The position numbers and the translations under genes were made by a program. Shown here one piece after another: positions 1 to 7,959 of a DNA stretch of 64,000 bases. The stretch comes from MPNO01 sp965205995 (GTDB lineage Bacteria; Pseudomonadota; Alphaproteobacteria; MPNO01): the NCBI GenBank assembly GCA_965205995.1, contig OZ242200.1:1550001-1614000 (forward strand), in the 5' to 3' direction. The notes beneath the pieces were generated by a model. It saw only the letters and a program-made list of their open reading frames with translations, did not search any database and was not told the origin of the DNA. Position 1 is the first letter of the stretch. Each line of letters begins with the position of its first letter.

Positions 1-711
1 GAAGAAACGGCATGACAGCGCCACCCTGCGGAGCTCGGTCGAGGCGTTGCCCCCCGCGCCGTGCACCGCCAGCGGGTGGTGGACGATGCAGTCGCCGGCC
101 TCCATGTCCCAGGACAGGAAACGATAGTCGGGGTTGTCGAATTCCCGGTGGAACATCGGGCATTCCTCGAAGCCGTCGGCCTCGGCGAGCGCGAAGCCGT
201 CGCGCGGCACCGCGGGGACCGGGCGGTACATGCCGTCCCATTTGTGCGATCCCGCAACATAGACCAGCCCGCTGGTCTCCCGCGTCACCGGCGTCAAGGC
301 GAGCCACACCGAGGCCACATGGTTGCCCGCCAGCGGCCAGAACGGCAGGTCGTGGTGCCAGGCCGTCGGCATCCGCGTGCCGGGGTCCTTGACGAAGAGC
401 TGGTCGTAGAAGAACCGCACCTCGTCGAGCCCCATCAGCCGCGCCGCGATCTCCCGCGCCGGCGAGTTGCTGACGAAATCCATGAACGCCGGATTGCTCC
501 GCGCCATGTGGGAGTTGGCGATCACCTTGCCGGGCTCGTCGTCCCCCGAGGCCAGCACGGTGCCGGCGGGGTTTTGCAGATTGGCCTCGATCACGGCCAG
601 CATATGGTCGATCCATTCGCGGTCGAACTGCCCGCGGATGCAGACCGCGCCATCCTCCCGATAGGCGCGAATCTCGTCCTCCGCGATGGGGCTGAGCGGT
701 TCCCGGTTCAT
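1..711 (-). CDS. Phytanoyl-CoA dioxygenase (PhyH) family protein, partial
   Basis: Non-heme Fe(II)/2-oxoglutarate oxygenase of the PhyH family, probably cytoplasmic. 237 codons are visible; the 3' end lies beyond the left edge. The start ATG at 709-711 gives MNREPLSPIAEDEIRAYRED, a typical PhyH N-terminus in which an acidic helix precedes the 'DGA' turn. The iron-binding H-x-D is seen at residues 119-121 (WHHDLPFWP), and the distal 'VHGAGGN' and 'ELRRVALS' supply the expected second histidine and the 2-oxoglutarate arginine. The visible part nearly completes the usual length of about 260-280 residues, so only the tail is missing. It is divergent from nsrR. The substrate cannot be told from the sequence; bacterial PhyH proteins act on very varied compounds. 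Confidence 0.88.
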   Translation of the reverse strand, partial: MNREPLSPIAEDEIRAYREDGAVCIRGQFDREWIDHMLAVIEANLQNPAGTVLASGDDEPGKVIANSHMARSNPAFMDFVSNSPAREIAARLMGLDEVRFFYDQLFVKDPGTRMPTAWHHDLPFWPLAGNHVASVWLALTPVTRETSGLVYVAGSHKWDGMYRPVPAVPRDGFALAEADGFEECPMFHREFDNPDYRFLSWDMEAGDCIVHHPLAVHGAGGNASTELRRVALSCRFF

Positions 712-887
712 CCCGACTATTCCTCCGTGAGCAGGCGGCGCGCCTGCGCATCGGAAATCTAGCACCTGCCCTTGGTCATATCGACCGGAGCCGCGCGGGG
801 TGACAAAGCGGGCGGAACCGCGATATTTGTCTTGCCATGCGCCGTTCCGCGCAGGGGACGGGGGCGGCAACCGATGAGGCCGGCGAC

Positions 888-1367
888 ATGCAGCTCACGC
901 GATTCAGCGACTATTCGTTGAGGGCCCTGATCTATCTGGGTCTGAACGCGCAGCGGCGCTGCACCATCCGGGAAATCGCCGACGCCTACGGCATCTCGGA
1001 GAACCATCTGATGAAGCTGATCCACCGGCTGGGTCAGAAGGGGTTCATCGTGACGACCCGGGGCCGCAACGGCGGGCTGGAGCTGGCGATGCCGGCGAGC
1101 GAGATCAATCTGGGCGAGGTGTTCCGGGCGACCGAGGGGAAACTCCATCTGGTCGAGTGCTTCGCCGACGGCGAGAAGAACGCCTGCCCGATATCCGGCC
1201 CCTGCGTGCTGACCCACGTCCTGGAGACCGCCTTGCAGGCCTTTCTCGACGTCCTCGACCGCCACACGCTGGAGGATCTGCTGAAGCCGGCGGATGCGCT
1301 GAACCGCATCCTCGCGGCCCGCGACCGGCACGACCCGGTCGCGGCGGAGCAAGCGCGTCCGGGATAG
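888..1367 (+). CDS. nsrR: Rrf2-family nitric-oxide-sensing repressor, NsrR-like
   Basis: Iron-sulfur transcription repressor that senses nitric oxide. The 159-residue product opens MQLTRFSDYSLRALIYL, the signature start of NsrR, and carries an Rrf2 winged helix. Cys91, Cys100 and Cys106 (C-x8-C-x5-C) are the cluster ligands, and Asp8 matches the fourth ligand known in Streptomyces NsrR. I chose the ATG at 888 over an upstream in-frame ATG at 837 because NsrR proteins begin at this methionine; a GAGG lies about nine bases before it. nirK lies convergently just downstream and has an NsrR-like box in its own upstream region, which supports the assignment. RirA and IscR are alternatives, but the N-terminus and cysteine spacing fit NsrR better. 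Confidence 0.88.
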   Translation: MQLTRFSDYSLRALIYLGLNAQRRCTIREIADAYGISENHLMKLIHRLGQKGFIVTTRGRNGGLELAMPASEINLGEVFRATEGKLHLVECFADGEKNACPISGPCVLTHVLETALQAFLDVLDRHTLEDLLKPADALNRILAARDRHDPVAAEQARPG

Positions 1368-1374
1368 TGCGGCC

Positions 1375-1483
1375 GTCCCTCGATACGGCGCTTCGCGCCT
1401 ACTCGGGATGAGGGGGGGGGATAAATGGGATCGCCAAACCACCCTCACCCTGAGTAGCCCCCGCAGGGGGCGTATCGAAGGGC
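1375..1483. repeat. Dispersed intergenic inverted repeat R1, full copy
   Basis: Two long imperfect arms face each other: CCTCGATACGGCGCTTCGCG plus CCTACTCGGGATGAGG on the left, and CCCTCACCCTGAGTAG plus GGGGGCGTATCGAAGGG on the right. The same arms recur at 28969-29079 (full), 3675-3723 (short hairpin) and 5778-5805 (partial). It lies between two convergent genes, where the folded RNA could act as a two-way terminator. It looks like a REP or MITE-type element; no ORF is inside. Confidence 0.75.
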
Positions 1484-1529
1484 GGGCGGTCCGCTCCCGC
1501 GAAGGCCGGAGCGGACCGCGTATCGGAAC

Positions 1530-2651
1530 CTAGGCCGGGATCGGCCCGGGCTTGCTCACCTGGGTCATCAGATCGTTGTCCCACTTGCCGTCGACGACGA
1601 AATGGGCCAGCGCGCCAAGCTGCACCGCCTCGATCAGATTGTGCGACAGATAGGCGTAGACCCCGGGCTGGCGGAAGGTGTAGAGCGCCGCCCCGGCCGA
1701 GCCGCCGCGGATGAACCAGGTCTCCAGCCCTTCCGCCGGCGGGTCGGCGAACGAGCCCGCCTCCCAGACATAATCGCCGTGGCCGCCGATCAGATGCGGC
1801 CTGGAATCGCGGTTGGCCTGGGAGTGGATGATCAGCACGGTCTCGCCGACCTTGGCCTTCAGCGCCCCGTCGCCGGTGAGCGCGCCGACCTTGCCGTTGA
1901 GCACGACATGGCTCGGGGTCAGCGTGCGCATCACCTCGAAGACCTCTTCCATCGCCGCGGCGTGGGTCTCGAACTTCTTGTAGTTCCCCTCGGCGTCGCG
2001 CGGCACGTAGAAATCCTGCTCGCCCACGTAATAGACCCGGTCATAGCGCAGCGCCTTGCCGCTGCGGTCCTTGAGCCCGTCCCTGGGCAGCACCATCACC
2101 GCCCCGTTCATGCCGGACACCACGTGATAGGGGATCATGATGCCGCCCGGGGCGCAGTGATAGATGAAGGTGCCGGGCTTCACCGCCTTCCAGCGCAGCA
2201 CCACCTGCTGGCCGGGCTCGACCAGAGTGAGGCCGCCGCCGCCGAGCGCACCGGTCGAGGCGTGGAAGTCGATATTGTGATCCATCACGTTGTCGGGCGA
2301 ATTCTTCAGCGTGAGTTCGATATAGTCGCCCTCGTGGCAGATCATCAGCGGCCCCGGGATCGCCCCGTCGAAGGTCGATGCGTTGATCTCGGTCCCGTCG
2401 GCGTCGACCGTCCACTTCATTTCCTTGGCGACCAGCTCGACCTCGACGATCTTCGGGCTGCCCGAGTAGTTCTGGTCGTATTCGGGCGCGAAGGGCGCGG
2501 GGACGAGCTTCTGCTTGACCCGCTTGAGGCCGCTCATATCGGACTTCATCGCGGCGTCGCTCTTGGCGGCCATGACGATGGGGCTCATCGCCGCCGCGGC
2601 GCCCAGCGTGCCGCCGGCCTTGAGAACCTGGCGCCTGTTCAGCTTTTGCAT
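1530..2651 (-). CDS. nirK: Copper-containing nitrite reductase
   Basis: Periplasmic trimeric enzyme of denitrification that reduces nitrite to nitric oxide. The 373-residue precursor starts with a Tat signal (NRRQVLKAGG at residues 5-14, then an Ala-rich stretch). Two cupredoxin domains follow. Type 1 copper ligands are His125, Cys166, His176 and Met181; type 2 ligands are His130, His165 and His337. The catalytic Asp128 sits in HNIDFH, and the active-site histidine lies in RPHLIGGHGDYVW near residue 291. All key residues are present and the length is normal, so the enzyme should be active. The gene is convergent with nsrR, and a candidate NsrR operator lies about 95-115 bases upstream of its start. 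No nor genes are in the window, so nitric oxide must be handled elsewhere. Confidence 0.96.
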   Translation of the reverse strand: MQKLNRRQVLKAGGTLGAAAAMSPIVMAAKSDAAMKSDMSGLKRVKQKLVPAPFAPEYDQNYSGSPKIVEVELVAKEMKWTVDADGTEINASTFDGAIPGPLMICHEGDYIELTLKNSPDNVMDHNIDFHASTGALGGGGLTLVEPGQQVVLRWKAVKPGTFIYHCAPGGIMIPYHVVSGMNGAVMVLPRDGLKDRSGKALRYDRVYYVGEQDFYVPRDAEGNYKKFETHAAAMEEVFEVMRTLTPSHVVLNGKVGALTGDGALKAKVGETVLIIHSQANRDSRPHLIGGHGDYVWEAGSFADPPAEGLETWFIRGGSAGAALYTFRQPGVYAYLSHNLIEAVQLGALAHFVVDGKWDNDLMTQVSKPGPIPA

Positions 2652-2743
2652 GGCTGATGTCTCCTCTCTCTCGTTTCCTCACGGCGCGGATTCGAAGTGC
2701 CCGAAGCCGGCGCATTCGACGCCCCACGGAGATGGGGTATCTA

Positions 2744-2766
2744 AAGATGTATTCTGAATAAAGGTT
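2744..2766 (-). promoter_or_regulatory. Candidate NsrR operator upstream of nirK
   Basis: The left half-site AAGATGTATTC matches the known NsrR half-site AAGATGYATTT at ten of eleven positions. After a one-base spacer, GAATAAAGGTT matches the inverted half AAATRCATCTT at seven of eleven. This is the 11-1-11 layout known for NsrR. It lies 93 to 115 bases upstream of the nirK start codon, with an nsrR-like gene beside it. Binding is inferred from the match only. Confidence 0.62.
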
Positions 2767-2849
2767 TGGGCGCGTCAAGCGGGATTCGCGGCTGCCGCGC
2801 CGATCGGCCGGGCCGCGGCTGTCGCAGCCCCGCCGATGCGCGGGTTCAG

Positions 2850-2920
2850 AGTGCGCGCGTGCGGTCTCGATCAGCTCGACCTTGTCCCCGTCGGGGTCCT
2901 CGACGAAGGCGGAAACGGCC
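2850..2920 (-). pseudogene. Remnant of a glyoxalase (VOC) gene 3' end
   Basis: The reverse strand reads AFVEDPDGDKVELIE, the typical closing strand of a glyoxalase I or VOC domain, including the metal-ligand glutamate. Nothing recognisable as the rest of the domain lies upstream, so only about 20 codons survive. The remaining stretch from 2767 to 3204 shows no other gene; its last 30 bases hold the cspA-like leader. Confidence 0.4.
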
Positions 2921-3204
2921 CGGAGTCTATCGGTTCGCGTCCGCCACGGCATTCGGGAACTGCGCGGCCCGCCCCCGCCCGGCGGCCACAAGCAAAACCA
3001 CCGGGTTTTCGAGCCTGGGCGATCGCGTGGGAAGCGCTTGCGCGCCCGGATTTTGCGTGTATGGTCCGCCCAGCGTCGCCAGCCCTTGTTGCTGGACCGA
3101 TCGCCCGCGCGAGCGGGTAGGTCTCATCCTCGGGATTGCGAACGTTCTTCAAGGGGTGGCGCATGAGGCGACGCTTCACCCGATTGTCGTAAAAGGAAGC
3201 GATG

Positions 3205-3414
3205 ATGGCGACAGGTACTGTCAAGTGGTTCAACCCTGCCAAGGGTTACGGGTTCATCGAGCCCGAGGATGGCACCAGGGACGTATTCGTCCATATCAGC
3301 GCCGTCGAGAGGGCTGGCATCGCTACGTTGAACGAAGGGCAGAAGCTTTCCTTCGAGGTCGTGCCCGGCCGGGACGGCAAGACGTCCGCCGAGAACCTGG
3401 TTCTCGGCAACTAG
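3205..3414 (+). CDS. Cold-shock protein of the CspA family
   Basis: Single OB-fold nucleic-acid chaperone, 69 residues, the normal size. MATGTVKWFNPAKGYGFIEP holds RNP1 (KGYGFI) and DVFVHIS is RNP2; the aromatic residues that stack on RNA are present. An ATG at 3202 is also in frame, but the AGGA at 3194-3197 is seven bases from the ATG at 3205 and only four from 3202, and family members start MATGTVKWF. It binds single-stranded RNA or DNA in the cytoplasm. A small basic protein gene follows 55 bases downstream after a short GC-rich hairpin (3425-3448), so the two are probably co-transcribed. Confidence 0.95.
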   Translation: MATGTVKWFNPAKGYGFIEPEDGTRDVFVHISAVERAGIATLNEGQKLSFEVVPGRDGKTSAENLVLGN

Positions 3415-3469
3415 CACCATGACGGGGCGGGCTGTGTCCGCTCCGCCCGAACATCACGGAGAGCCTGTA

Positions 3470-3652
3470 TTGCCCCGAAAGCCGAACTACAGTTTCGAAC
3501 GGCGCCAGAGGGAGCTCGCGAAAGCCGAGAAGAAGGCGGCGCGGCTGGAAGCCCGGGCGAGGAAACCGGAACGGCAAGCGGCCGAAAGCCAGCCGGGCGC
3601 GAGCGACGGTGGGGCCGACGAAAGTCCCCCAAAGCCCGACGAGGTGCAGTGA
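3470..3652 (+). CDS. Small basic coiled protein, conserved hypothetical
   Basis: About 60 residues from a TTG start; GGAG lies eight to nine bases upstream of it. The product opens with PRKPNYSFERRQREL followed by AKAEKKAARLEARA, a charged helix rich in Lys, Arg, Ala and Glu, and ends in an acidic, Ser/Pro-rich tail. From memory, short proteins starting MPRKPNY-FERQQRE are common in alphaproteobacteria and are often near cold-shock genes; no function is established. An in-frame ATG at 3419 would add 17 unlike residues with no good ribosome site, so I prefer TTG. Location directly after the cspA-like gene suggests shared expression. Confidence 0.6.
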   Translation: MPRKPNYSFERRQRELAKAEKKAARLEARARKPERQAAESQPGASDGGADESPPKPDEVQ

Positions 3653-3674
3653 GCGGCTGAGACGAAGCCGAGGC

Positions 3675-3723
3675 GCGCCCTTCGATACGCCCCGGACTTG
3701 ATCCGGGGCGTATCGAGGGACGC
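3675..3723. repeat. R1 family short hairpin copy
   Basis: CCCTTCGATACGCCCCGG and CCGGGGCGTATCGAGGG face each other across the seven-base loop ACTTGAT. The arm sequence is the same as the outer arms of the R1 copies at 1375 and 28969. It follows the small basic protein gene and could end its transcript. Confidence 0.7.
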
Positions 3724-3742
3724 ACGGCCGCCGCGGCTCTAT

Positions 3743-3772
3743 CTAAAACGGACACGGCTAAAACGGACACGG
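3743..3772. repeat. Perfect tandem 15-bp repeat, two units
   Basis: CTAAAACGGACACGG occurs twice back to back (3743-3757 and 3758-3772). It lies in the gap beyond the 3' end of the glycine-rich membrane protein gene. No function is visible. Confidence 0.7.
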
Positions 3773-3853
3773 CCTAGCCCGGACCGGTTCGAGGAGGAAC
3801 AGCCCCGCCAGCCGGTCAACTCGTCCGCCCGGACCTGTCCGGCCCCCGCCGCC

Positions 3854-4303
3854 TCAATAGCCGCCGCCCCCGTCGCCGCCTCCGAAGCCGCCGCCCAGAT
3901 CGCCGCCTCCGAAGCCACCGCCCCCGTCGCCGCCAATCCCGTCGTGGTTGCCGTCCACGCCCTCGCCATACGCCATCGGCGTGTGATCGCTGGTCGCGGC
4001 GGCGCCCAGGAAAAAGCCGCTCATCAGGGTCATGTCGGCGGCGTGCATCATGCGGCGCTGACCCAGGATCCGTTCCGCCCGTTCGACCTCTTTCGGATCG
4101 TCGGACAGTTTCGCCGCTTCCGCCGCCGCCAGCTCCTGCAGCAGCAGCCGGTACTTTCGCCACAGCCGATGAATGCGCCAGCCGGTGAAGACGATTACCG
4201 CCGCGATACCCAGCCCCAGCACCGCCTCACCGCCGTCGAGCCGCACAATCAAAAACCAGGCCAGAACCGCCAGCACCGCGCCATCGATCAAACGACGTAG
4301 CAT
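3854..4303 (-). CDS. Small membrane protein with glycine-rich C-terminal tail
   Basis: 149 residues. Two hydrophobic segments (about residues 8-20 and 27-40) form a hairpin in the membrane. A charged helix with coiled-coil character (residues 43-80) follows, and the last 35 residues are almost all Gly and Asp with a repeated GGGF-GGGD pattern, ending GGGGY. Such Gly-rich tails occur in TPM-domain (YgcG-like) and related membrane proteins, but no TPM domain is visible here, so I do not name it. The start is an ATG at 4301-4303. It stands alone, with the toxin-antitoxin pair divergent from it. Confidence 0.6.
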   Translation of the reverse strand: MLRRLIDGAVLAVLAWFLIVRLDGGEAVLGLGIAAVIVFTGWRIHRLWRKYRLLLQELAAAEAAKLSDDPKEVERAERILGQRRMMHAADMTLMSGFFLGAAATSDHTPMAYGEGVDGNHDGIGGDGGGGFGGGDLGGGFGGGDGGGGY

Positions 4304-4636
4304 GCATCCCTCCTCGCCTTGGTTGCTCTATCCGGCATTTCCCGGACAGCCTTCGATTCACAAGTAATCATAGGTAAATATTACCACCGGCGGAAGGATT
4401 TTCCCTCCCCGGCTCCCCGGAAGTCTTGTCGAACGCGGAAGGATGCCCCTTCGATCCGGACGAAATCGATCGATGTCGGACCGTCGGTTCCGGGAAAATC
4501 CCGGCTCATTTGCCTCCGGGCCGTCAGGCCCTCCCGCCCGGGGCCGGAGGCGGAATGGAAGTACGCCGCGCGGGCGGGATTTCACGGCCGCCAGCGTTGT
4601 GCTAGCATCACGCAATCAACCGGGCGGGGCCGAACG
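4304..4636. other. Intergenic region between divergent genes with a short palindrome
   Basis: Nothing coding is seen. An AT-rich patch holds the perfect inverted repeat GGTAA-ATA-TTACC at 4373-4385, about 70 bases upstream of the membrane protein start. It may be part of the promoter or operator of that gene; the match is to no regulator I recognise. Confidence 0.35.
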
Positions 4637-4873
4637 ATGGGCAATATCACGATCCGCAACCTGGACGACCGGGTGATCGATGCGTGGAAGGCGCAGGCGA
4701 AAGCGAACCACCGCTCGCTGGAGGCGGAGCTGCGCTACGTGCTTACGCAAAGGGTGAACCGCCGCCTCCATATGGCGGAATTCCGCGAGCGCACCGCCCG
4801 GATCGCCGGCGCAACCGCCGGCACGCCCCAGACCGACAGCGCCGAGCTGATCCGCGAGGACCGCGATCGGTGA
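4637..4873 (+). CDS. FitA/VapB-type ribbon-helix-helix antitoxin
   Basis: 78 residues. The N-terminus MGNITIRNLDDRVIDAWKAQ followed by AKANHRSLEAELRYVL is the Arc/FitA ribbon-helix-helix DNA-binding fold: a beta strand (NITIRNL), then two helices with the 'NHRSLEAE' turn. The acidic C-terminal tail is the part that usually wraps the toxin. The antitoxin should bind and block the PIN toxin encoded directly downstream and repress its own promoter. The stop overlaps the toxin start by four bases (GTGA at 4870-4873), which implies translational coupling. Confidence 0.86.
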   Translation: MGNITIRNLDDRVIDAWKAQAKANHRSLEAELRYVLTQRVNRRLHMAEFRERTARIAGATAGTPQTDSAELIREDRDR

Positions 4874-5703
4874 AATTCACCGTCGACGCCAGCATCGTCG
4901 TCAAGTGGTACATCGCGGAGGAGCATTCGGAGGACGCGCGACTGTTGCTGGGCCATCGGCTCGAGCGATACGCCCCGGACTTCCTGCTGGTCGAATTCGC
5001 GAACACTGTTTGGAAAAAGGCCCGGCGGGGCGAAATCGCCGACCCTCTCCACTATCTCGGCGAGATCCCGGAACTGAGAGAGGCGATCGACCTACGGCCG
5101 AGCGCGGATCTCGTCGACCGCGCGGCGCGACTCGCGGTAGCCATGGACCATCCGGTATACGATTGCCTCTACCTCGCCTGCGCCGAAGCGACCGGGTCGA
5201 CGCTGATCACGGCCGACCGGAAATTCGCGGGCAGGGTCGCCGAGCGCCTGCCGGGCGCGGATGTCCGGTATATCGGAGCGCCGGGCGTCGCGGATAGCAT
5301 CGCTGCGGCCGCCACCGCCCTGGTGATTTCGCGGGACAAGGTGGGCGAACTCGTTGCCGCGCACGATCTGCTCCTTGAGACCGACGCGAACGTGCGCTCT
5401 ACCCTTCGGGAAGGAGGGGCGGATGACAAAATTATGACCGTCGATGACTTGATGCTAGTTCTCCGCTCTCCAGCCGGCAGGCGCCTGGAAGGTCTGTTCG
5501 GCGACATTACCGAGGAAGAACGGATCGACCTCCTCGCGCTGGGCTCGCTGGGGGAGGGCAGTTCCGGCACCGAGTGGCGGCCGATCTTCGAGCATGCCTG
5601 CAAGATGATCGATCTCTACGCCGAAGATCGTTGGGGAGACATCCTTGCCCTCGGCGTCTATTGGCGGGACGGGTTCGAACGCCTGACCGAGATCCGCGTG
5701 TGA
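4870..5703 (+). CDS. PIN-domain toxin fused to a DUF3775-like domain
   Basis: 277 residues from a GTG start. Residues 1 to about 135 are a complete PIN ribonuclease domain: VKFTVDASIVVKWY at the N-terminus, with acidic residues Asp6, Glu42, Asp98 and Asp116 in the expected places (the last in ITADRKF). Ordinary VapC or FitB toxins end here. This protein continues without a stop into residues 148-277, which start LVISRDKVGELVAAHDLL and contain ITEEERIDLLALGSLGEG followed by a WRP and GVYWRDG; this resembles DUF3775, a domain usually found as a free-standing protein in alphaproteobacteria (my recognition is from memory). The upstream ribbon-helix-helix gene overlaps it by four bases. The PIN half should cut RNA; the added half has no known role. 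Confidence 0.8.
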   Translation: MKFTVDASIVVKWYIAEEHSEDARLLLGHRLERYAPDFLLVEFANTVWKKARRGEIADPLHYLGEIPELREAIDLRPSADLVDRAARLAVAMDHPVYDCLYLACAEATGSTLITADRKFAGRVAERLPGADVRYIGAPGVADSIAAAATALVISRDKVGELVAAHDLLLETDANVRSTLREGGADDKIMTVDDLMLVLRSPAGRRLEGLFGDITEEERIDLLALGSLGEGSSGTEWRPIFEHACKMIDLYAEDRWGDILALGVYWRDGFERLTEIRV

Positions 5704-5777
5704 CGGGTTTCCGGCGGGTGGGAAACCCTAGGGTGTGTCGGTTTTGGTTGGGACCGAGGCGGAGTATCTGGCGGCGG

Positions 5778-5805
5778 CGCGTCCCTCGATACGGTGCAGG
5801 CGCGA
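5778..5805. repeat. R1 family, partial copy
   Basis: GCGCGTCCCTCGATACGG and a following GCAGGCGCG match one outer arm of the R1 element; the other arm is absent. A still weaker match (GGCGGCGCGTCCCTCG) lies at about 7794-7810. The copy sits downstream of the PIN-DUF3775 gene. Confidence 0.5.
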
Positions 5806-5864
5806 CCACCGACATGCCCCCGGACCGACTACGGCGAACTCAGCCGGCAGGGCCGCGATGGGTG

Positions 5865-6050
5865 AGCCGTTGGGTTGTTCCTTTTATCCCGTCATGATTG
5901 GCGCCGAGTCCACCATCCTCACTTATCCTTTGTCACCGGTACACGAGGAAGTTAGCCGTTGGGTTGTTCCTTTTATCCCGTCATGATTGGCGCCAGTCCA
6001 CCATCCTCACTTAGTTCTTGTTTGTCCCTTTGTCACCGGTACACGAGGAA
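5865..6050. repeat. Tandem direct duplication of about 90 bp
   Basis: Unit one (5865-5950) and unit two (5954-6050) share AGCCGTTGGGTTGTTCCTTT at the start and CACCGGTACACGAGGAA at the end, and are nearly identical between. Unit two has about 13 extra bases near its middle and lacks a GA dinucleotide. The units are not separated by spacers. They lie in the gene-free stretch 5704-6218, upstream of the coiled-coil membrane gene; that stretch shows no other gene. Confidence 0.85.
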
Positions 6051-6218
6051 GACTGGTGGATGGTCGCTATTCGCCGACCAGCGAGATTGGTGAAGGAGTT
6101 GCAAAGCCGCTAACATTCTTGGTCGAGCAATCATCCGGGGGGGAACCCGGTCAATGGGGGCGCCGATACGGTTGTCACGACCCGCGGAGTAGTTTGATGA
6201 CCTAGGAGGAAAATTGTG

Positions 6219-7468
6219 ATGAACGACACCAAACGCACTACATATTCTCGCTACTGGCTTATGGTCCTCACGATCCTGGCATTGGCCATGTCCATCCTTT
6301 CCTTTCACGGGACACTGGACGATTTTGCTCGGGAGCGCGTCGTAGAGACGACACAGGAATCAATCGGGATTTATGCTGTTTCGAGAACGATAAATGCCGG
6401 CGTTTCAGTGCTTCAGACCTCTCAGGTGAAGGTTCCCTTACTGGCTTCATTGCAGCTCGGCGAGGTGCTTGACCCTATAAATGACGGTATTGAACGGCTG
6501 TCCACTACGGTGGTTTGGGCAATCGGATCTCTGTTCGTTCAGCGCATCGTCCTCGATGTCACCTCGAGCGTTGTTTTCCGGTGGATTTTTCTTGGGTCAG
6601 GGTTGATCGCCCTGCTTGGTATGTTGCCGTTAGTGTCAGCGAGGTTCAGAAGCGTCGCTTGTCGGGTCTCCGGTATTTCTACGTTAGCGCTTGTTGGATT
6701 TTGCAGAGGACTCGTCAGGATTTTCGTTATCGCTGCGGTGTTCCGCTTCATCGTACCCGTCTTTGTGGCAGGCAGTTTCTTGGTCAGCGAGGCGCTGCTT
6801 CAATCTGAACTTGACAGAAATCGCGAGGAACTGACCGTGATGAGCGGAGAAGTGGCGATCGACACGGATACGTCCGCTTCGGCGCTGCCCAGGCTTGTCG
6901 CGCAAAGAGATGCGAAGAGACGCCGATTGGCTACCCTCCAAGAATCCAGGCGGGTTATGAGAAACGGCTTGATCAGGTAAATTCCGAGATTGGAGGGCTC
7001 AAAGATAACTCTAGTTTGACGAGGCTGATACCCAAATTTTTCAGTGGGACCCCAGACAACCCACAGCTTGAATCGCTTCGGGAAAGTCGCGACCGCCTCC
7101 AAGGCCAGGTCGAGGAAGTTACAGAACGGATCGCGACAACGAGAAACGAACTTGAATGCATTGACAGAAGAATGGAAGGCAAGAGTTGCGACTCGTTTCT
7201 GGAGAAGTTAACCGGGGCGAGCATAACAGGGATCGAAAGTATTGCCAAGATAGCAGATACGGCAAGCAACTTGGTAGTACTCATCGCCCATGTGTTGATT
7301 GCCCTGTTCGTCAAGAACATTCTGGTTCCGATCCTGTTTCTGCTCATTGCGCTGAAATGTGGAGCATATATCATTAAGCGCGCAATCGGATTTAGGCTGG
7401 GCCTGCACGATGAGCTTGTGGAGACTCGAGCGGAAATGCGACAGATTGAAGACAACACCGGCGAGTAG
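6219..7468 (+). pseudogene. Coiled-coil membrane protein, interrupted by one frameshift
   Basis: Two open segments in different frames read as one protein. The first (6219-6980) has a TM near the N-terminus (WLMVLTILALAMSILSF), further hydrophobic segments at about residues 88-140 and 155-190, then a charged coiled coil. The second (from about 6950 to 7468) continues GYEKRLDQVNSEIGG with more heptad-like coil, a hydrophobic pair (LIAHVLIALFV, ILVPILFLLIAL) and a last coil. The frame changes near 6945-6955, where no classical slippery site is seen. The ATG at 6219 has AGGAGGA eight bases upstream. Base composition is clearly less GC-rich than the neighbours, which points to transfer. I do not recognise the family. 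Joined length would be about 415 residues. Confidence 0.6.
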
Positions 7469-7943
7469 GGTTGAGGAATGACAACACGGGCACCCGCATC
7501 GTCGATGCGTCACCACACCCCGTGTGCTCCAAATTTGAACATCGGAAATTGCCCGGCTGGCTAGGACGGTGCCTTCCTGGTAGCACAGTTGTCGGCGGGC
7601 CCAAACTTTGCCACCAATGTCCGCATTCCGCCCTCGAAAGACCGCCCGGTGGCTGCAACGTCAACTTTTTTCACCGAGGGTCGGGATTGCGGATCCCTGC
7701 CGGCAAGGTGAGTAATGACCCTGATGGCGGATCCGACCCCGGCTCGATCTTCCTCATGGGATCGGTGAAGGTGGAACATGGGACGGAAGCTGGCGGCGCG
7801 TCCCTCGCTCTATCGACCGAAGCCTCTTGTCCCTCCGGGGCGCGGCGGGGTGGACGGCGCGGAAGCGCGGTCCTGCGCACACCGCCGCACAACCGCTTGG
7901 CCCGCGTTGTTGGCACGCCGCTCAAGCCAGTGCCCCGGCCCGA
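7469..7943. other. Gene-free stretch
   Basis: No convincing coding frame is seen on either strand. It contains a faint R1 match near 7794. It ends at the first parS site. Confidence 0.4.
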
Positions 7944-7959
7944 TGTTTCACGTGAAACA
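7944..7959. other. parS centromere site, copy 1
   Basis: TGTTTCACGTGAAACA, a perfect 16-bp palindrome and an exact match to the ParB-binding consensus known from many bacterial chromosomes. Two more identical sites lie at 12781 and 17395. The DNA around this copy is a decayed duplicate of the DNA around copy 2, yet the 16 bases are unchanged. Confidence 0.88.

Noticed and set aside
3425..3448. GC-rich hairpin as a rho-independent terminator after the cold-shock gene
   Set aside because: The stem GGGCGG/CCGCCC is not followed by a T-run and the next small gene seems to be co-transcribed.
5660..5695. GGTTCGAACGCC resembling a tRNA T-arm
   Set aside because: It lies inside the coding frame of the PIN-DUF3775 gene, and no cloverleaf can be formed around it. 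No tRNA or rRNA gene was found elsewhere.
5865..6050. Repeat units as a start of a CRISPR array
   Set aside because: Only two units, near 90 bp, directly adjacent without spacers; no cas genes in the window.
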